64,000 bases of DNA from an uncultured Faecalicatena sp. (GCA_948468385.1 CAOKHZ010000022.1:1-64000); one strand, 5' to 3'; positions 27,734 to 36,629 are shown, counted from the stretch's first letter. Notes: generated from the letters alone by a model not told the origin. Made by a program: numbers and translations.

Positions 27734-28279
27734 ATGAAATCTGATATACGTGTACGCCATACAAAGGAACGAGTAAAGAACGCGTTCTTTCAACTCCTGG
27801 GCGCAAAAGAATTTTCTCAAATCACCGTGACGGAGCTCTGCCAGATGGCCGAAATCAACCGCACTACCTTTTACAAACACTATTTGGACATGGATGATTT
27901 ACTAAGAAAAACAGAAGACGATATATTGGAGAATGCCAAAGAACAATGGAAACGTCTGCACCCTATAAACACCTTGGAAGGCATGGAGGGCATTTTTTCA
28001 GATTTGCAAACCAAACAATATCAGTTTGTCTCCCACATTTTTCAGGCGGATCCTCTGTTCTCATTCAAGTTATCCGAAATAATCTGCCAAAGCATCGTGC
28101 CAAATTATGCCGACACTTCCTATACCGCGCAGGAGCAGGCCCTAATCCACCGAATCATGGTCTATGGCTATGGCAGTGTCACGCGAAACTGGCTGCTGTC
28201 CCCGCAAGACGACAGAATGTCCGCACACCAGCTTGCCGAATTTTTATTTCAGTTAACCAAAAAACTTACAAATTCCTAA
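27734..28279 (+). CDS. TetR/AcrR family regulator
   Basis: 181 residues. The N-terminal 55 residues form the TetR helix-turn-helix with ITVTELCQMAEINRTTFYKHY, a perfect family match. The C-terminal part is the small ligand and dimer domain. CAAGGAGAA precedes the start. The gene diverges from the GH1/GPH operon across 230 AT-rich bases, so control of that operon is likely. The ligand is unknown. Confidence 0.88.
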   Translation: MKSDIRVRHTKERVKNAFFQLLGAKEFSQITVTELCQMAEINRTTFYKHYLDMDDLLRKTEDDILENAKEQWKRLHPINTLEGMEGIFSDLQTKQYQFVSHIFQADPLFSFKLSEIICQSIVPNYADTSYTAQEQALIHRIMVYGYGSVTRNWLLSPQDDRMSAHQLAEFLFQLTKKLTNS

Positions 28280-28312
28280 AATCAACTCCTAAACTGGTTC
28301 ACACCAGGTTTA

Positions 28313-28347
28313 CCATATGCCCCCGCACCAACGGCGGGGGCATATGG
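28313..28347 (+). terminator. terminator after TetR gene
   Basis: Perfect 14-bp stem (CCATATGCCCCCGC and its complement) with a short loop. There is no long T-run, but the stem is very stable. Confidence 0.75.
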
Positions 28348-28461
28348 CAAGAAACTGTTAAGAACTAATTTTACGGTTTCTTACCACTTGTCGCCCAAAA
28401 TCGACCGACCATCGCAAACTTATTGATAATATCATGCATTTTCCCTATACTGATACCCGAA

Positions 28462-28591
28462 GACCAAAGAACGCTCACTAAGTGCTCTTTAGCGCAAGGA
28501 AACTCCGCACGGCTAGGCTCGTAAAATACCTCGCCAAGAAGTGCGGAGTACATTCGCACATAAGTGACCAAAGAACGCTCACTAAGTGCTC
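28462..28591. repeat. 26-bp direct repeats flanking a hairpin upstream of LytTR gene
   Basis: GACCAAAGAACGCTCACTAAG and following TGCTC occur at 28462-28487 and 28566-28591. Between them lies a segment with CTCCGCAC/GTGCGGAG inverted arms. The second copy ends 22 bases before the start of the LytTR gene. Each copy contains the palindrome CACTAAGTG (near-symmetrical). The repeats could be regulator sites or a small insertion with duplicated ends. Confidence 0.75.
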
Positions 28592-28613
28592 ATTGTAAGG
28601 AGGTGATGCTAAA

Positions 28614-29054
28614 ATGCAAGTTGAAATACGTATTGACAGTTCCTGCACGAAGCCAAAAATCATCCTCATGACGGCCGCCATGACGGAAGAAACCAACCGT
28701 CTCATTGCGATGTTGTCCGAAGACGTTCCACACATTATTTCCGGCAGCAGGGACGACAAAGTCGAGGTGCTTGAACAAACGGACCTGATTCGCGTTTATG
28801 CGGGCAATGGAAAGGTCTTCGCGGTGACCGACAAGGGGGAATACGCCCTTCGCCTCCGGCTTTACGAATTGGAAGAACGTTTGGATGCCAGGCAATTCGT
28901 CCGCATCTCGAATTCAGAAATTGTCAACCTGAAGAAAGTCAGCAACTTCGACTTAAGTTTCACTGGAACGATTTGCGTCAAGCTACAAGACGGCACGGTA
29001 ACTTACGTTTCCAGACGCTACGTTCCAAAAATCAAGAAAATATTGGGACTATAA
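28614..29054 (+). CDS. LytTR-domain DNA-binding regulator
   Basis: 146 residues. The N-terminal 45 residues are a short unassigned strand-rich part and the C-terminal 100 are a LytTR domain (FVRISNSEIVNLKKVSNFDL, YVSRRYVPKIKKIL). There is no receiver domain. AAGGAGGTG precedes the start. Such stand-alone LytTR proteins are typically paired with a DUF3021 membrane protein, as here, and often autoregulate; the direct repeats immediately upstream are candidate sites. Confidence 0.9.
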   Translation: MQVEIRIDSSCTKPKIILMTAAMTEETNRLIAMLSEDVPHIISGSRDDKVEVLEQTDLIRVYAGNGKVFAVTDKGEYALRLRLYELEERLDARQFVRISNSEIVNLKKVSNFDLSFTGTICVKLQDGTVTYVSRRYVPKIKKILGL

Positions 29055-29070
29055 AAGGAAGGTGAAAAAA

Positions 29071-29559
29071 ATGAAGAAAGAAATGAACATCAAAAAAGAA
29101 ATAATTTTACGCGGCCTTTTAGGGATTCCGATCGGAATTGCCATCGGTTATTTCATCACCATCATACTTTCCCTCATCTGGGGAAACGGGCATTATTCTC
29201 CCTGCGTGCCTTCGCTCACCTCCCTCATGGGCAGCGAAATCGGCGCGGTCGTCCTGCAAACGGCACTCTGCGCCCTATTAGGCATCAGTTTCGGGGCGAC
29301 CTCCGTCATTTGGCAAATCGAGCACTTAGACCTCGTAAAACAGACGGGAATTTATTTTCTAATCAACTCCGTCGTCATGATGCCGGTCGCGTATTTCTCG
29401 TACTGGATGGAACACAGCCTGACTGGATTCCTTCGATATTTTGGGATTTTCGTCCTGATTTTCGCCATCGTGTGGGTGACGCAATTTGCCATGGGCAGAC
29501 GCAACGTTGACGAGATGAATGCAAAGTTGCACGATGCACAACAAAAAATGAACAAGTAA
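29071..29559 (+). CDS. DUF3021 membrane protein
   Basis: 162 residues from the ATG at 29071 behind AAAGGAAGG; the GTG at 29062 lies inside that site. Four hydrophobic helices, then a short charged cytoplasmic tail. The family is a known partner of LytTR regulators and probably holds or releases the regulator in response to a membrane signal. Sixteen bases follow the LytTR stop, so the two are co-transcribed, and the hairpin at 29596-29615 ends the unit. Confidence 0.87.
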   Translation: MKKEMNIKKEIILRGLLGIPIGIAIGYFITIILSLIWGNGHYSPCVPSLTSLMGSEIGAVVLQTALCALLGISFGATSVIWQIEHLDLVKQTGIYFLINSVVMMPVAYFSYWMEHSLTGFLRYFGIFVLIFAIVWVTQFAMGRRNVDEMNAKLHDAQQKMNK

Positions 29560-29595
29560 AAATCGAACTTGGCACCAAAAAAATCCGCATGCGGA

Positions 29596-29615
29596 GGCCT
29601 TTCGCAAGAAAGGCC
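29596..29615. terminator. terminator between DUF3021 and MATE genes
   Basis: Perfect 8-bp stem GGCCTTTC/GAAAGGCC with GCAA loop, followed by CCTTCTT. Convergent genes. Confidence 0.8.
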
Positions 29616-29647
29616 CCTTCTTAGATTCACCCATTCGGCAATCCCTC

Positions 29648-31039
29648 TCACACGCCCCTTTGCATCGCAAACGTCACGCCCGCCGACATCATCGCGGACA
29701 AGGGCAGTGCGTACCAGATTCCTTCCAATCCATATACGTGATTCAGAATTGCCACCAAAGGAACAAGGCAGACCACGTAATTGCACGCCGTACACGCAAG
29801 CGCCCGATATTTCTTCCCCACGGCCTGCAAATACGTCGTCAAGACGTACTGCAAGCCATTGAAGACAAGCCCCGCGTTGACAATCGCCAGCACATGGCCG
29901 CCCAGTTTTACGGCCTCCGCTTCCGGCGTAAAGAGACACATCATCCACCCAGAAAAGGCAAGCGTCACACAAAACACGACCATGCCATAGCCCGCCACCG
30001 CAAATGATGCCGCCGTAAGCGTCTTACGTACCCGCATGGCCTTCCCCGCGCCCTTGTTGTAGCCGATAATCGGCTGCATTCCCTGCGTCAGGCCGGTAAC
30101 GGGGAAAATAAGGAACGTATTAATCTTGCTCACGATTCCATAAACGTTAATGGGCAGGTTTCCATACCGTCTCAAAAAACGATTCACGACAATAATGGAA
30201 ACGGCCGCTCCCGACATTTGTACAAGGGACGGCAAACCGGTCAGAATGATTTCCCGCAGGCAACGCGGATTTGGAATGAAATGCCGCCACGACAGCCGCA
30301 ACACGCTCCTCCCGGAAAAATAGAAAAAATATATGCTCATACCCATAGAAATCACTTGCGACAATACCGTCGCCCCAGCCGCGCCCCCGACGCCCCAGTG
30401 AAATCCGAAAATGAACAGCACGTCCAGCACGACGTTCGCCGTCACGGGAATCACCCAAATATACATCGCATATTTGCCGTCCCCTTCCGCCCGAATCAAG
30501 CTGGAAAATCCGGTACTTGTCACCGCCCCCAACAAGATGATGCTCATATACTCCCTTGCATACGGCAGAAGTTCTTCCGTGATTCCCATCGCGTACAACA
30601 ATTCGTCCAAAAACAGAAGTCCAAAAATGGTGACGAATATCGCCACCATGTAAAACGTGCCAAACGTCTGCGCGGCGACCCGCGTGGCTCCCTCGTAATC
30701 CTTCTCTCCCAGTGCACGCGACATGACGCACGCTCCCCCGCTTCCCAGCGTCGAAGAAACCGCCGACAAAAAAATGAATAACGGAAACGAAACCGACACC
30801 CCGCCGACCGCGTCCATTCCAGCACCCACGGAAATGAACAGCGTGTCAAACAGATTATACAAATTATACGCCATGACCCCCACGATGGACGGTGCGGCCA
30901 TTTTCCAAAGCAGCTTCTTTATCGGCATGGTTCCCAGAAAATCACGGTTCCTTGTTTCGTCTTGCAGCCCCTTTCCTCCATGCGCTTTTGTTTCGCCTTG
31001 CATGTTCTTCTTCCCACGCGCTTTTGTTTCGTCTTGCAT
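29648..31039 (-). CDS. MATE family efflux transporter with repeated N-terminus
   Basis: 463-residue, 12-helix MATE exporter (FLGTMPIKKLLWKMAAPSIVG opens the core; STLGSGGACVMSRALGEKD is a family loop). The first 33 residues are three imperfect 12-residue repeats starting MQDET, MQGET and LQDET, rich in Lys, Gly and Glu. At DNA level they are 36-bp repeats that also duplicate the ribosome site. GGAGGAGGAAC precedes the ATG at 31039 and GGGAAGAAGAAC precedes an in-frame ATG at 31003, so two initiation points are possible. The tail is expected to be cytosolic and dispensable for transport. Confidence 0.87.
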   Translation of the reverse strand: MQDETKARGKKNMQGETKAHGGKGLQDETRNRDFLGTMPIKKLLWKMAAPSIVGVMAYNLYNLFDTLFISVGAGMDAVGGVSVSFPLFIFLSAVSSTLGSGGACVMSRALGEKDYEGATRVAAQTFGTFYMVAIFVTIFGLLFLDELLYAMGITEELLPYAREYMSIILLGAVTSTGFSSLIRAEGDGKYAMYIWVIPVTANVVLDVLFIFGFHWGVGGAAGATVLSQVISMGMSIYFFYFSGRSVLRLSWRHFIPNPRCLREIILTGLPSLVQMSGAAVSIIVVNRFLRRYGNLPINVYGIVSKINTFLIFPVTGLTQGMQPIIGYNKGAGKAMRVRKTLTAASFAVAGYGMVVFCVTLAFSGWMMCLFTPEAEAVKLGGHVLAIVNAGLVFNGLQYVLTTYLQAVGKKYRALACTACNYVVCLVPLVAILNHVYGLEGIWYALPLSAMMSAGVTFAMQRGV

Positions 31040-31043
31040 GTTC
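30982..31043 (-). repeat. 36-bp tandem repeat at the MATE gene start
   Basis: GCGCTTTTGTTTCG and following CTTGCATGTTC recur at 30982-31007 and 31018-31043 (one base different). A third, degraded copy lies toward 30960. The unit encodes 12 residues and includes a ribosome site and ATG. Confidence 0.85.
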
Positions 31044-31063
31044 CTCCTCCCCGTCCCACCGTC

Positions 31064-32077
31064 TCATGTGTCTCCACGTTCCAGCCCCTTCAGGCATTTT
31101 TCAATCTGCGCCTTTGCCCACGCTCCCTGCATTCTCGCATACACGAAGCCATAACGGAACGTCTCGGATGCCATGATCACGCAAATGTACATGCGGTAAA
31201 GCAAAAATCTCTTCGCATCCGCTTTCGTGTACGCCGCTCTCCCGCTCGCCTTTAAGTAAGCGTCCAAAAATTCCTTCTCCTTCCGTATGTCATCCGTCAT
31301 GATAAAGGCCGCTGGAAAGTCCGCCATCGGATCGCCCCAAAACGCACGTTCAAAATCCACGATGCCCTCAATTTCATAGCCATTTTCTCCTTCTTTGACA
31401 AAAATGTTTCCCTCGTGGCAATCGTACTCCACGAGCGCGGGGCCATCGCACTCTTCCAAATAAGAAAGATTCTCCTTCAGGACTTCCTCAATCCTCTGGT
31501 ATGGGATTTTCACCTTGTGCTCCCTGGCATCCGCGAGGATTTGCCGAAACATCCGGGAAAACGCTTCCTTCCATGTGGAATATTGACACGCCGGGTCATC
31601 GCTGAAATATCCATAATACCCGCCCCTGACATGGTGGATTTGCTCCAGGCACCTTGCCAGTTCGGCTTTCACCCGCCCCAGGTTCTCCGCCTCCATCTTC
31701 TTCGAAACCGCCGAAAGCGGCACCCCCTCCAAAGCCGTCATGAAAAAATAATTACTTTTGATATGCGTTTTACTAAAATCATGTGCCAATACTTCCGGCA
31801 CCGGCACGCTCGTCTGTTCCCGAATCAACCGGTAACATTCCACTTCCGTCGGCATCACGTCCCTCTCATAGGTAAGCAACGTCGTTCCCGGTACCACGCC
31901 TACCTTCAGAACGACTTTGTCTCTCCCCGCGTTCGTAAGGCGAACCAAATAGATGGCATTAAACATCCCGCCTTTTAATTCCTCGATACCGGACACCCGT
32001 GCGGACTCTCCAAAATTGACTCTGACCAGTTTTTTAATTTCTACTTCGGACAATAAATTTTTCGTTCGACTTTTCAT
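31064..32077 (-). CDS. aminoglycoside phosphotransferase-like kinase
   Basis: 337 residues from 32077, where AAAGGAG is well spaced; the open frame reaching 32260 has no support. This is the APH/choline-kinase fold: an ATP-binding N-lobe, then the catalytic loop YDCHEGNIFV (HxGN type) and the metal-binding IVDFERAFWGD. Members phosphorylate small hydroxyl compounds (aminoglycosides, homoserine, sugars). Nothing shows that this one confers resistance. The gap to the MATE gene is only 24 bases, so they are probably one operon, which would fit detoxification. Confidence 0.8.
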   Translation of the reverse strand: MKSRTKNLLSEVEIKKLVRVNFGESARVSGIEELKGGMFNAIYLVRLTNAGRDKVVLKVGVVPGTTLLTYERDVMPTEVECYRLIREQTSVPVPEVLAHDFSKTHIKSNYFFMTALEGVPLSAVSKKMEAENLGRVKAELARCLEQIHHVRGGYYGYFSDDPACQYSTWKEAFSRMFRQILADAREHKVKIPYQRIEEVLKENLSYLEECDGPALVEYDCHEGNIFVKEGENGYEIEGIVDFERAFWGDPMADFPAAFIMTDDIRKEKEFLDAYLKASGRAAYTKADAKRFLLYRMYICVIMASETFRYGFVYARMQGAWAKAQIEKCLKGLERGDT

Positions 32078-32329
32078 CATCGTCTCCTTTCTCACCACAA
32101 ACATTCCAAGAGATTTCCCCGCGTTGAACGATGGCAGGGCTTTCCCCATGGCTTCTGAACCAATACTACCATAAACCAGATTCAAAAACCATTTTCTCAA
32201 AGGACACGTTCTTTTCCTTAGAGGACATGGATTGGACTCGCTTGCCCATTCACTTCCCATGTTCGTTCATGGTCAAGCCTTCCCTCGAAAGGCCACCCTA
32301 CTGCAGGAAATGAAATAATTCATCGTATA

Positions 32330-32363
32330 AAAAAACTACCCTCCGTCAGGAAAGTAGTTTTTT
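32330..32363. terminator. bidirectional terminator
   Basis: AAAAAACTAC/GTAGTTTTTT arms around a small CCT/AGG inner stem. The A and T runs allow use from either side. It lies between the reductase gene and the APH-like gene. Confidence 0.75.
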
Positions 32364-32404
32364 AATTAGTTCCCACATCCATAGAAATCGTTACTATTCA
32401 CAAT

Positions 32405-32450
32405 AGCGTCGGTGTACGGATGGCAACACGCCATCTGTGCGCAAACGCTA
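32405..32450. repeat. dispersed palindromic element, copy A
   Basis: Imperfect hairpin, 15 of 20 positions paired, with GATGGC-AACAC-GCCATC at its tip. The left arm text from 32406 to 32430 recurs, with two changes, at 47553-47577 and, inverted, at 54104-54127. Confidence 0.75.
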
Positions 32451-32458
32451 ACCAGAAA

Positions 32459-34417
32459 TCAAATTCCAAGCGCGACTCTTCTCCCCGCCTCCGTGGCATT
32501 TACGATTTTTCCGATGCTTGCCGCGTCACCTATTACATGTACCGGTTTACCAAGTTTTTCAAGTTCCGCGCTCAGCTCGTTCACGCTCTTTGAACCCATG
32601 GCGACAATCACGGTATCCACGTCGGCAATCACGTTCGTCTCACCGTTCTGCTCATAAGACACACTGTCCCCGGTAATCGCGGTCACCTTCGCGCCACAGT
32701 GAACGTCAATCGGCTTAGACTGAATACGCGCCATGAGATAATCGCGATTCGCAGTGGCATCGCCCATGTCAAGATTCGGCAACATTTCCAAAATCGTAAT
32801 CCTGCGATCGGCCAGTCCTCGATAATCATGCTTTGGCGAAATGAATTCCGCGACCTCGCAACCCACGGAACCGCCGCCGATGATGACGGCATTCATGCCC
32901 GCCGGAGCCTTCCCAGCCAAAACGTCCCACGCAGATATGATATTTTTATGTCCACTGTTCATAATCCAATCCGGCATGACAGGTTTCGCCCCGGTCGCCA
33001 CGATGATTTCATCTGGATTCAGTTCTTGAACGGTTTCCACCGTGGCCTCCGTATTCAAACGTACCTCCACGCCCGCTCTCTCCACTTCGTCAATCATCCA
33101 TTTCAACCCGCAGGACAGTTCTTGCTTTACCGGCGGAAGATTCGCCAGAATGAACTGCCCGCCAAGCTTGGAAGCCTTCTCGAACAATACGACCCTATGC
33201 CCTCGTTTTGCGGCCGTGGCCGCCGCCTCCAGTCCCGCAGGGCCGCCGCCTATGACGGCAATCGTCTTTTCATTTTCAGCCGACTCGATTTTCTTCAACG
33301 TATAGTCGGCAATACCCGGATTCATCGTACATTGCATGGTAATTCCCAACGCGGAAGTTGCAAGACAATGCAGGCATCCGATGCATGGACGAACCTCGTC
33401 AAATCTACCGTCCAACGATTTCCTGGTCCACTCCGGATCGCTGATGTGTGCCCTGCCGATATATACGAAATCCATACGGCCTTGTTCAATCATAAGATCC
33501 GCGACCCACGGTTCCTTGATTCTTCCGACCACTCCGAACGGCATCTTGACTGCTTTTCGTATAATGTCGGAATAAGGCGCGTTTAACGCCCTCGGCTTGC
33601 CGGTCGGGGGCAACAAGGTTCCCACGTCGTACAACGTGCCATTGGAAAAATGAACATAGTCCACTCCAACACTCTCAAGCTGACGAATGACAAAAATATT
33701 ATCCTCCGCGGTAGTACCTCCCTCCTCGCAATCATCCACCGAAAGACGCACGCTAATCGGGAAATCCTCCCTGACGGCACCGCGCACCGCCTTACAAACT
33801 TCTACCAGAAACTTTGAGCGTCCCATAATCGTCCCTCCATACTCGTCCGTCCGGTGGTTGACGACCGACGACAAGAACGAACCAAGCAGGGCATGCCCGT
33901 GCGCGGCATGAATTTCAATCGCGTCACAGCCCGCTTTCTGCGCGCGAAGCGCGGCATCAACATACTTCTGGACGTAACGCGCAATGTCGTCCTTCGTCAT
34001 CTCAATCGGGGTTTCCAACGGATTCCATACATGCGCGATTGGAGTGCAGGATAATGGCATCCGTCCCCCGTTAATCTGCGAATTCGCAAACGGTCCGCCC
34101 TGAATCAGCTGCACGGAAAGCTTCGTCCCATACTTATGTAAGGCATCCGCCAGTTTCTTAAATCCCGGAATCTGGGAATCATCATAAATGCCGAGAATCG
34201 TGGCATCATACAAGTGCTCCCCGTCAACTTCCGCGGCCTCCGTGGTAATCAAGCCAATCCCGCCCTTCGCCATATCCTCGTAATATTGGATAATGTCCTC
34301 GCTCATGGAGTGGTCGGCCTTAATGTAGTTCGTCTTCATCGGGGGAAGAAAAACTCTGTTCTTGACCGTCATGCCGCGAAAGGTAATCGGCTTTTCAAGA
34401 TTTGGATAAAGTGACAT
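32459..34417 (-). CDS. old-yellow-enzyme-type NADH:flavin oxidoreductase (2,4-dienoyl-CoA reductase-like)
   Basis: 652 residues from 34417, behind GAAGGGAG. The N-terminal 370 residues form an FMN-binding barrel with IEIHAAHGHALLGSFLS and NHRTDEYGG. The linker carries CIGCLHC and a later cysteine (CTMNP), as in the 4Fe-4S enzymes. The C-terminal part is an FAD/NAD(P) domain with the dinucleotide motifs AVIGGGPAGLEAA and AVIIGGGSVGCE. Such enzymes reduce enoates, dienoyl-CoA or bile-acid-like enones in anaerobes; the substrate is not deducible here. Two operator-like palindromes just upstream and the divergent TetR gene suggest substrate-induced expression. Confidence 0.88.
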   Translation of the reverse strand: MSLYPNLEKPITFRGMTVKNRVFLPPMKTNYIKADHSMSEDIIQYYEDMAKGGIGLITTEAAEVDGEHLYDATILGIYDDSQIPGFKKLADALHKYGTKLSVQLIQGGPFANSQINGGRMPLSCTPIAHVWNPLETPIEMTKDDIARYVQKYVDAALRAQKAGCDAIEIHAAHGHALLGSFLSSVVNHRTDEYGGTIMGRSKFLVEVCKAVRGAVREDFPISVRLSVDDCEEGGTTAEDNIFVIRQLESVGVDYVHFSNGTLYDVGTLLPPTGKPRALNAPYSDIIRKAVKMPFGVVGRIKEPWVADLMIEQGRMDFVYIGRAHISDPEWTRKSLDGRFDEVRPCIGCLHCLATSALGITMQCTMNPGIADYTLKKIESAENEKTIAVIGGGPAGLEAAATAAKRGHRVVLFEKASKLGGQFILANLPPVKQELSCGLKWMIDEVERAGVEVRLNTEATVETVQELNPDEIIVATGAKPVMPDWIMNSGHKNIISAWDVLAGKAPAGMNAVIIGGGSVGCEVAEFISPKHDYRGLADRRITILEMLPNLDMGDATANRDYLMARIQSKPIDVHCGAKVTAITGDSVSYEQNGETNVIADVDTVIVAMGSKSVNELSAELEKLGKPVHVIGDAASIGKIVNATEAGRRVALGI

Positions 34418-34434
34418 AATTTCAGCTCCCTTCT

Positions 34435-34467
34435 TTACCTTGGTAATGATATATTTTACTCTGGTAA
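34435..34467. promoter_or_regulatory. paired operator-like palindromes
   Basis: TTACC-TT-GGTAA at 34435-34446 and TTACT-CT-GGTAA at 34456-34467, 21 bases apart and so on one face of the helix. They lie just upstream of the reductase start, between it and the TetR gene. Confidence 0.55.
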
Positions 34468-34543
34468 TATTGTAATATGAAAGCATCTGATTGTCAACAA
34501 ATTTTTATCTCATTTTTATTCCATTTCATGCTATAATAGTAGC

Positions 34544-34583
34544 GTCAACATACGGACAACGGCATGCCGTACGAACCCTGACG
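34544..34583. repeat. intergenic inverted repeat, second family
   Basis: GCGTCA/TGACGC outer arms around the palindrome CGGCATGCCG. Text of this element (GGACAACGGC, TGCCGTACGAACCCT) has a relative at 57377-57410. A TATAAT box lies just upstream at 34532-34537. Confidence 0.55.
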
Positions 34584-34642
34584 CGAACCAAATTTTCAAT
34601 TATTTAGTATAAAGAAATTTATCATTAATAAGGGAGTTCATC

Positions 34643-35230
34643 ATGGAAATGAAAAATCAGATTATTGTTACCGCTTATGAAATGTTTCAAGAAAATGGCT
34701 ACGACAATGTCACAGTAAACGACATTTGCCAAAGATGCAACATCACGAAACCGACCTTTTACAGATACATCGAATCAAAGGATCAGTTACTGGCTTATTT
34801 TTATGAAAACATTGCCGCCGAAATCACGGAGCAATTTATGAAAATGCTAGCCGCCGACAATTATTGGGAGCAATTTTGCATGGGCTTTGACATCATCCTG
34901 CAGCATTCCCGTCGATTCGGAGCCGATTTATACTCTCATCTTTTTATCAGTAACCTTAAAGAAAACAAAGGGACTTTTGATTTTAACGACATGCTGACAC
35001 AGACAATGACTTCCGTGCTGTCCAAGGCTCAGAGACATGGCCAGGTGCGAAATATGAATGATGCGGGCGAACTCTACATGGCATGCGCCAACATGTGCTT
35101 TGGCTATGGTATTTTATGGTGCCTTAATAAAGGACAAAACGACTTGCTTGGAGATTTTCGCGTCGCGTTGGAAAACGTCTGTGACGTGGACGAGGCCTAC
35201 CGCGCCAAGAGGAATTTACCATCAGCCTAA
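34643..35230 (+). CDS. TetR/AcrR family regulator
   Basis: 195 residues with the TetR helix-turn-helix (VTVNDICQRCNITKPTFYRYI) at about residues 22-44, then an all-helical ligand domain. AAGGGAG precedes the start. It is divergent from the flavin oxidoreductase, with which it shares a regulatory interval holding two matched palindromes; repression of that gene and of itself is the simple model. The ligand is probably the enzyme's substrate. Confidence 0.88.
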   Translation: MEMKNQIIVTAYEMFQENGYDNVTVNDICQRCNITKPTFYRYIESKDQLLAYFYENIAAEITEQFMKMLAADNYWEQFCMGFDIILQHSRRFGADLYSHLFISNLKENKGTFDFNDMLTQTMTSVLSKAQRHGQVRNMNDAGELYMACANMCFGYGILWCLNKGQNDLLGDFRVALENVCDVDEAYRAKRNLPSA

Positions 35231-35233
35231 CGT

Positions 35234-35317
35234 GCAGGCTTACTCATCAAAAAGCAGAGCCATCAATTTGTGATGCATGCTTTTCACAAATCATCGGCTC
35301 TGCGTCTGGATGCCTGC
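35234..35317. terminator. large stem-loop after TetR gene
   Basis: Inner arms GCAGAGCC...TTTGTGA and TCACAAA...GGCTCTGC (35254-35303), and outer arms GCAGGC/GCCTGC. It sits between convergent genes and could terminate both ways. Confidence 0.6.
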
Positions 35318-35352
35318 CTCTTTGATGACGGCTACTTGTAGGCTTGTATCAC

Positions 35353-36501
35353 TCACCTCGCGCATCCCCCATACATCTTCCGATAAGCCGCCGGGGTCAT
35401 ATGGAACACTTCCTGGAATCTCTTATAAAACCCGGTCGTCGCCCGGTATCCCACGGCCCTCGCCACTTCCTCCACCGAAAGTTTCGTCCCGTTCAGAAGC
35501 GTCGCCGCCTCCTCCATCCTGATTTTCCACAAAATGTCCGTGAACGTCCCGCCTCCGGACGCCTCCGCAATTTTACGGCGGAGCTGCCGGCCACTGTACC
35601 CCATCAAAATCGCCAATTCCTCAAGATTCGCGTCCTCTATGTGGCTTCGGACATAGGCGGATACCTCCTGCAAAATCCCCTCGCCCGCCCGTTCCAGACT
35701 GCCACGATTCAAGCCAATCAAAAGCAATACAAGAATGCTTTTAATGGCCGAACTTTGATATGTGCTCCCCCAATACGCTTCTCGCACAAGCGCGTCCACC
35801 AACCGCCCCGTTTGCAATTTCGTGTCGCCCGCGCCCCGAAAAACATAAAGCTCGTCCTTCTTCCTTAAGAGTTCCACGAAATCATTCCCGTCATCTCCCT
35901 CTAAATCCGCCGCAAAATCCGTTCCCCGACCTTCCTCGTCTTCTTCCATCCGACGAAGCATTTCCCGCATCATCGGGCAGGGAATAATGATTTTCAAAAC
36001 CAAATCCTCTTCCCGACTGGGAAGCATGGCGTGCACCATCCCCGGAGTCAGGATACACAAATCGCCCTCCGACAAATTTAGCACGTCCTCGTCCCCCATG
36101 ACTTTCTGACCGCATCGTCCCCGCCACACGTAAAGCATCTCATAAAAATCATGGCCATGGAAATACGGCATCTGGCACATCGTATGCTTACGGATGCTAA
36201 ATTCTGCCGAAACCCGCACCAAGGTTTCCCTGATGGAAAACGAAAACACGTCCGCGTCCCTATTTCCATGGGCGGCAAGCCATGCGGCCACGTCCATATC
36301 GTCCGTTGAGTCATTGACCTTTCCAGCAGTTCCACTCTCCAATCGTCGTCCATAAAAGACCCTGATTTGCCGCATGACGTGGTCGGCATTTTCAAATTCC
36401 TCGGCGACGGCTTCCGCCAGCCCGTCGCCAAGCCGGTATACGTCCTCCGCCTCCTGCCGTTCAAACTCTGCCGCCAGCTTCGAATCTATCAAGCAATTCA
36501 T
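35353..36501 (-). CDS. AraC family regulator with cupin sensor
   Basis: 382 residues. A cupin-like ligand domain (about 90-170; HGHDFYEMLYVWRG, EGDLCILTPGMVHAM) precedes the double helix-turn-helix at about 280-380 (LEELAILMGYSGRQLRRKI, VEEVARAVGYRATTGFYKRF). The ATG overlaps the stop of a 43-codon ORF (ATGA), and no ribosome site of its own is visible, so its translation may depend on that ORF. The upstream partner on the same strand is the redox operon; no sugar gene is adjacent. Confidence 0.87.
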   Translation of the reverse strand: MNCLIDSKLAAEFERQEAEDVYRLGDGLAEAVAEEFENADHVMRQIRVFYGRRLESGTAGKVNDSTDDMDVAAWLAAHGNRDADVFSFSIRETLVRVSAEFSIRKHTMCQMPYFHGHDFYEMLYVWRGRCGQKVMGDEDVLNLSEGDLCILTPGMVHAMLPSREEDLVLKIIIPCPMMREMLRRMEEDEEGRGTDFAADLEGDDGNDFVELLRKKDELYVFRGAGDTKLQTGRLVDALVREAYWGSTYQSSAIKSILVLLLIGLNRGSLERAGEGILQEVSAYVRSHIEDANLEELAILMGYSGRQLRRKIAEASGGGTFTDILWKIRMEEAATLLNGTKLSVEEVARAVGYRATTGFYKRFQEVFHMTPAAYRKMYGGCAR

Positions 36502-36629
36502 CTTTCGTCCAACTGCTTTCTACTGATTACAATGGAGACAAATCCCGGCGACACGATGTCCGTCATCGTATGCCCAGGACGCATGCATTGGCGCACTTCC
36601 TCCTGCAACTGTTCCTTCATTTCTGCCAT
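36498..36629 (-). CDS. 43-residue ORF translationally coupled to AraC gene
   Basis: Reads MAEMKEQLQEEVRQCM and ends ISRKQLDER. GGAGG lies nine bases before its ATG at 36629, and its TGA overlaps the ATG of the AraC gene in the ATGA arrangement. It could be a small protein or a leader that sets AraC translation. No family recognised. Directly before it lies a 39-bp tandem repeat. Confidence 0.55.
   Translation of the reverse strand: MAEMKEQLQEEVRQCMRPGHTMTDIVSPGFVSIVISRKQLDER

Noticed and set aside
28462-28591. CRISPR fragment from two 26-bp direct repeats.
   Set aside because: Only two repeats, spacing of 78 bases, inverted arms in the spacer and no cas genes.
31064-32077. Calling the APH-like kinase an antibiotic-resistance gene.
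   Set aside because: The APH fold covers many metabolic kinases; nothing in the sequence shows aminoglycoside specificity.
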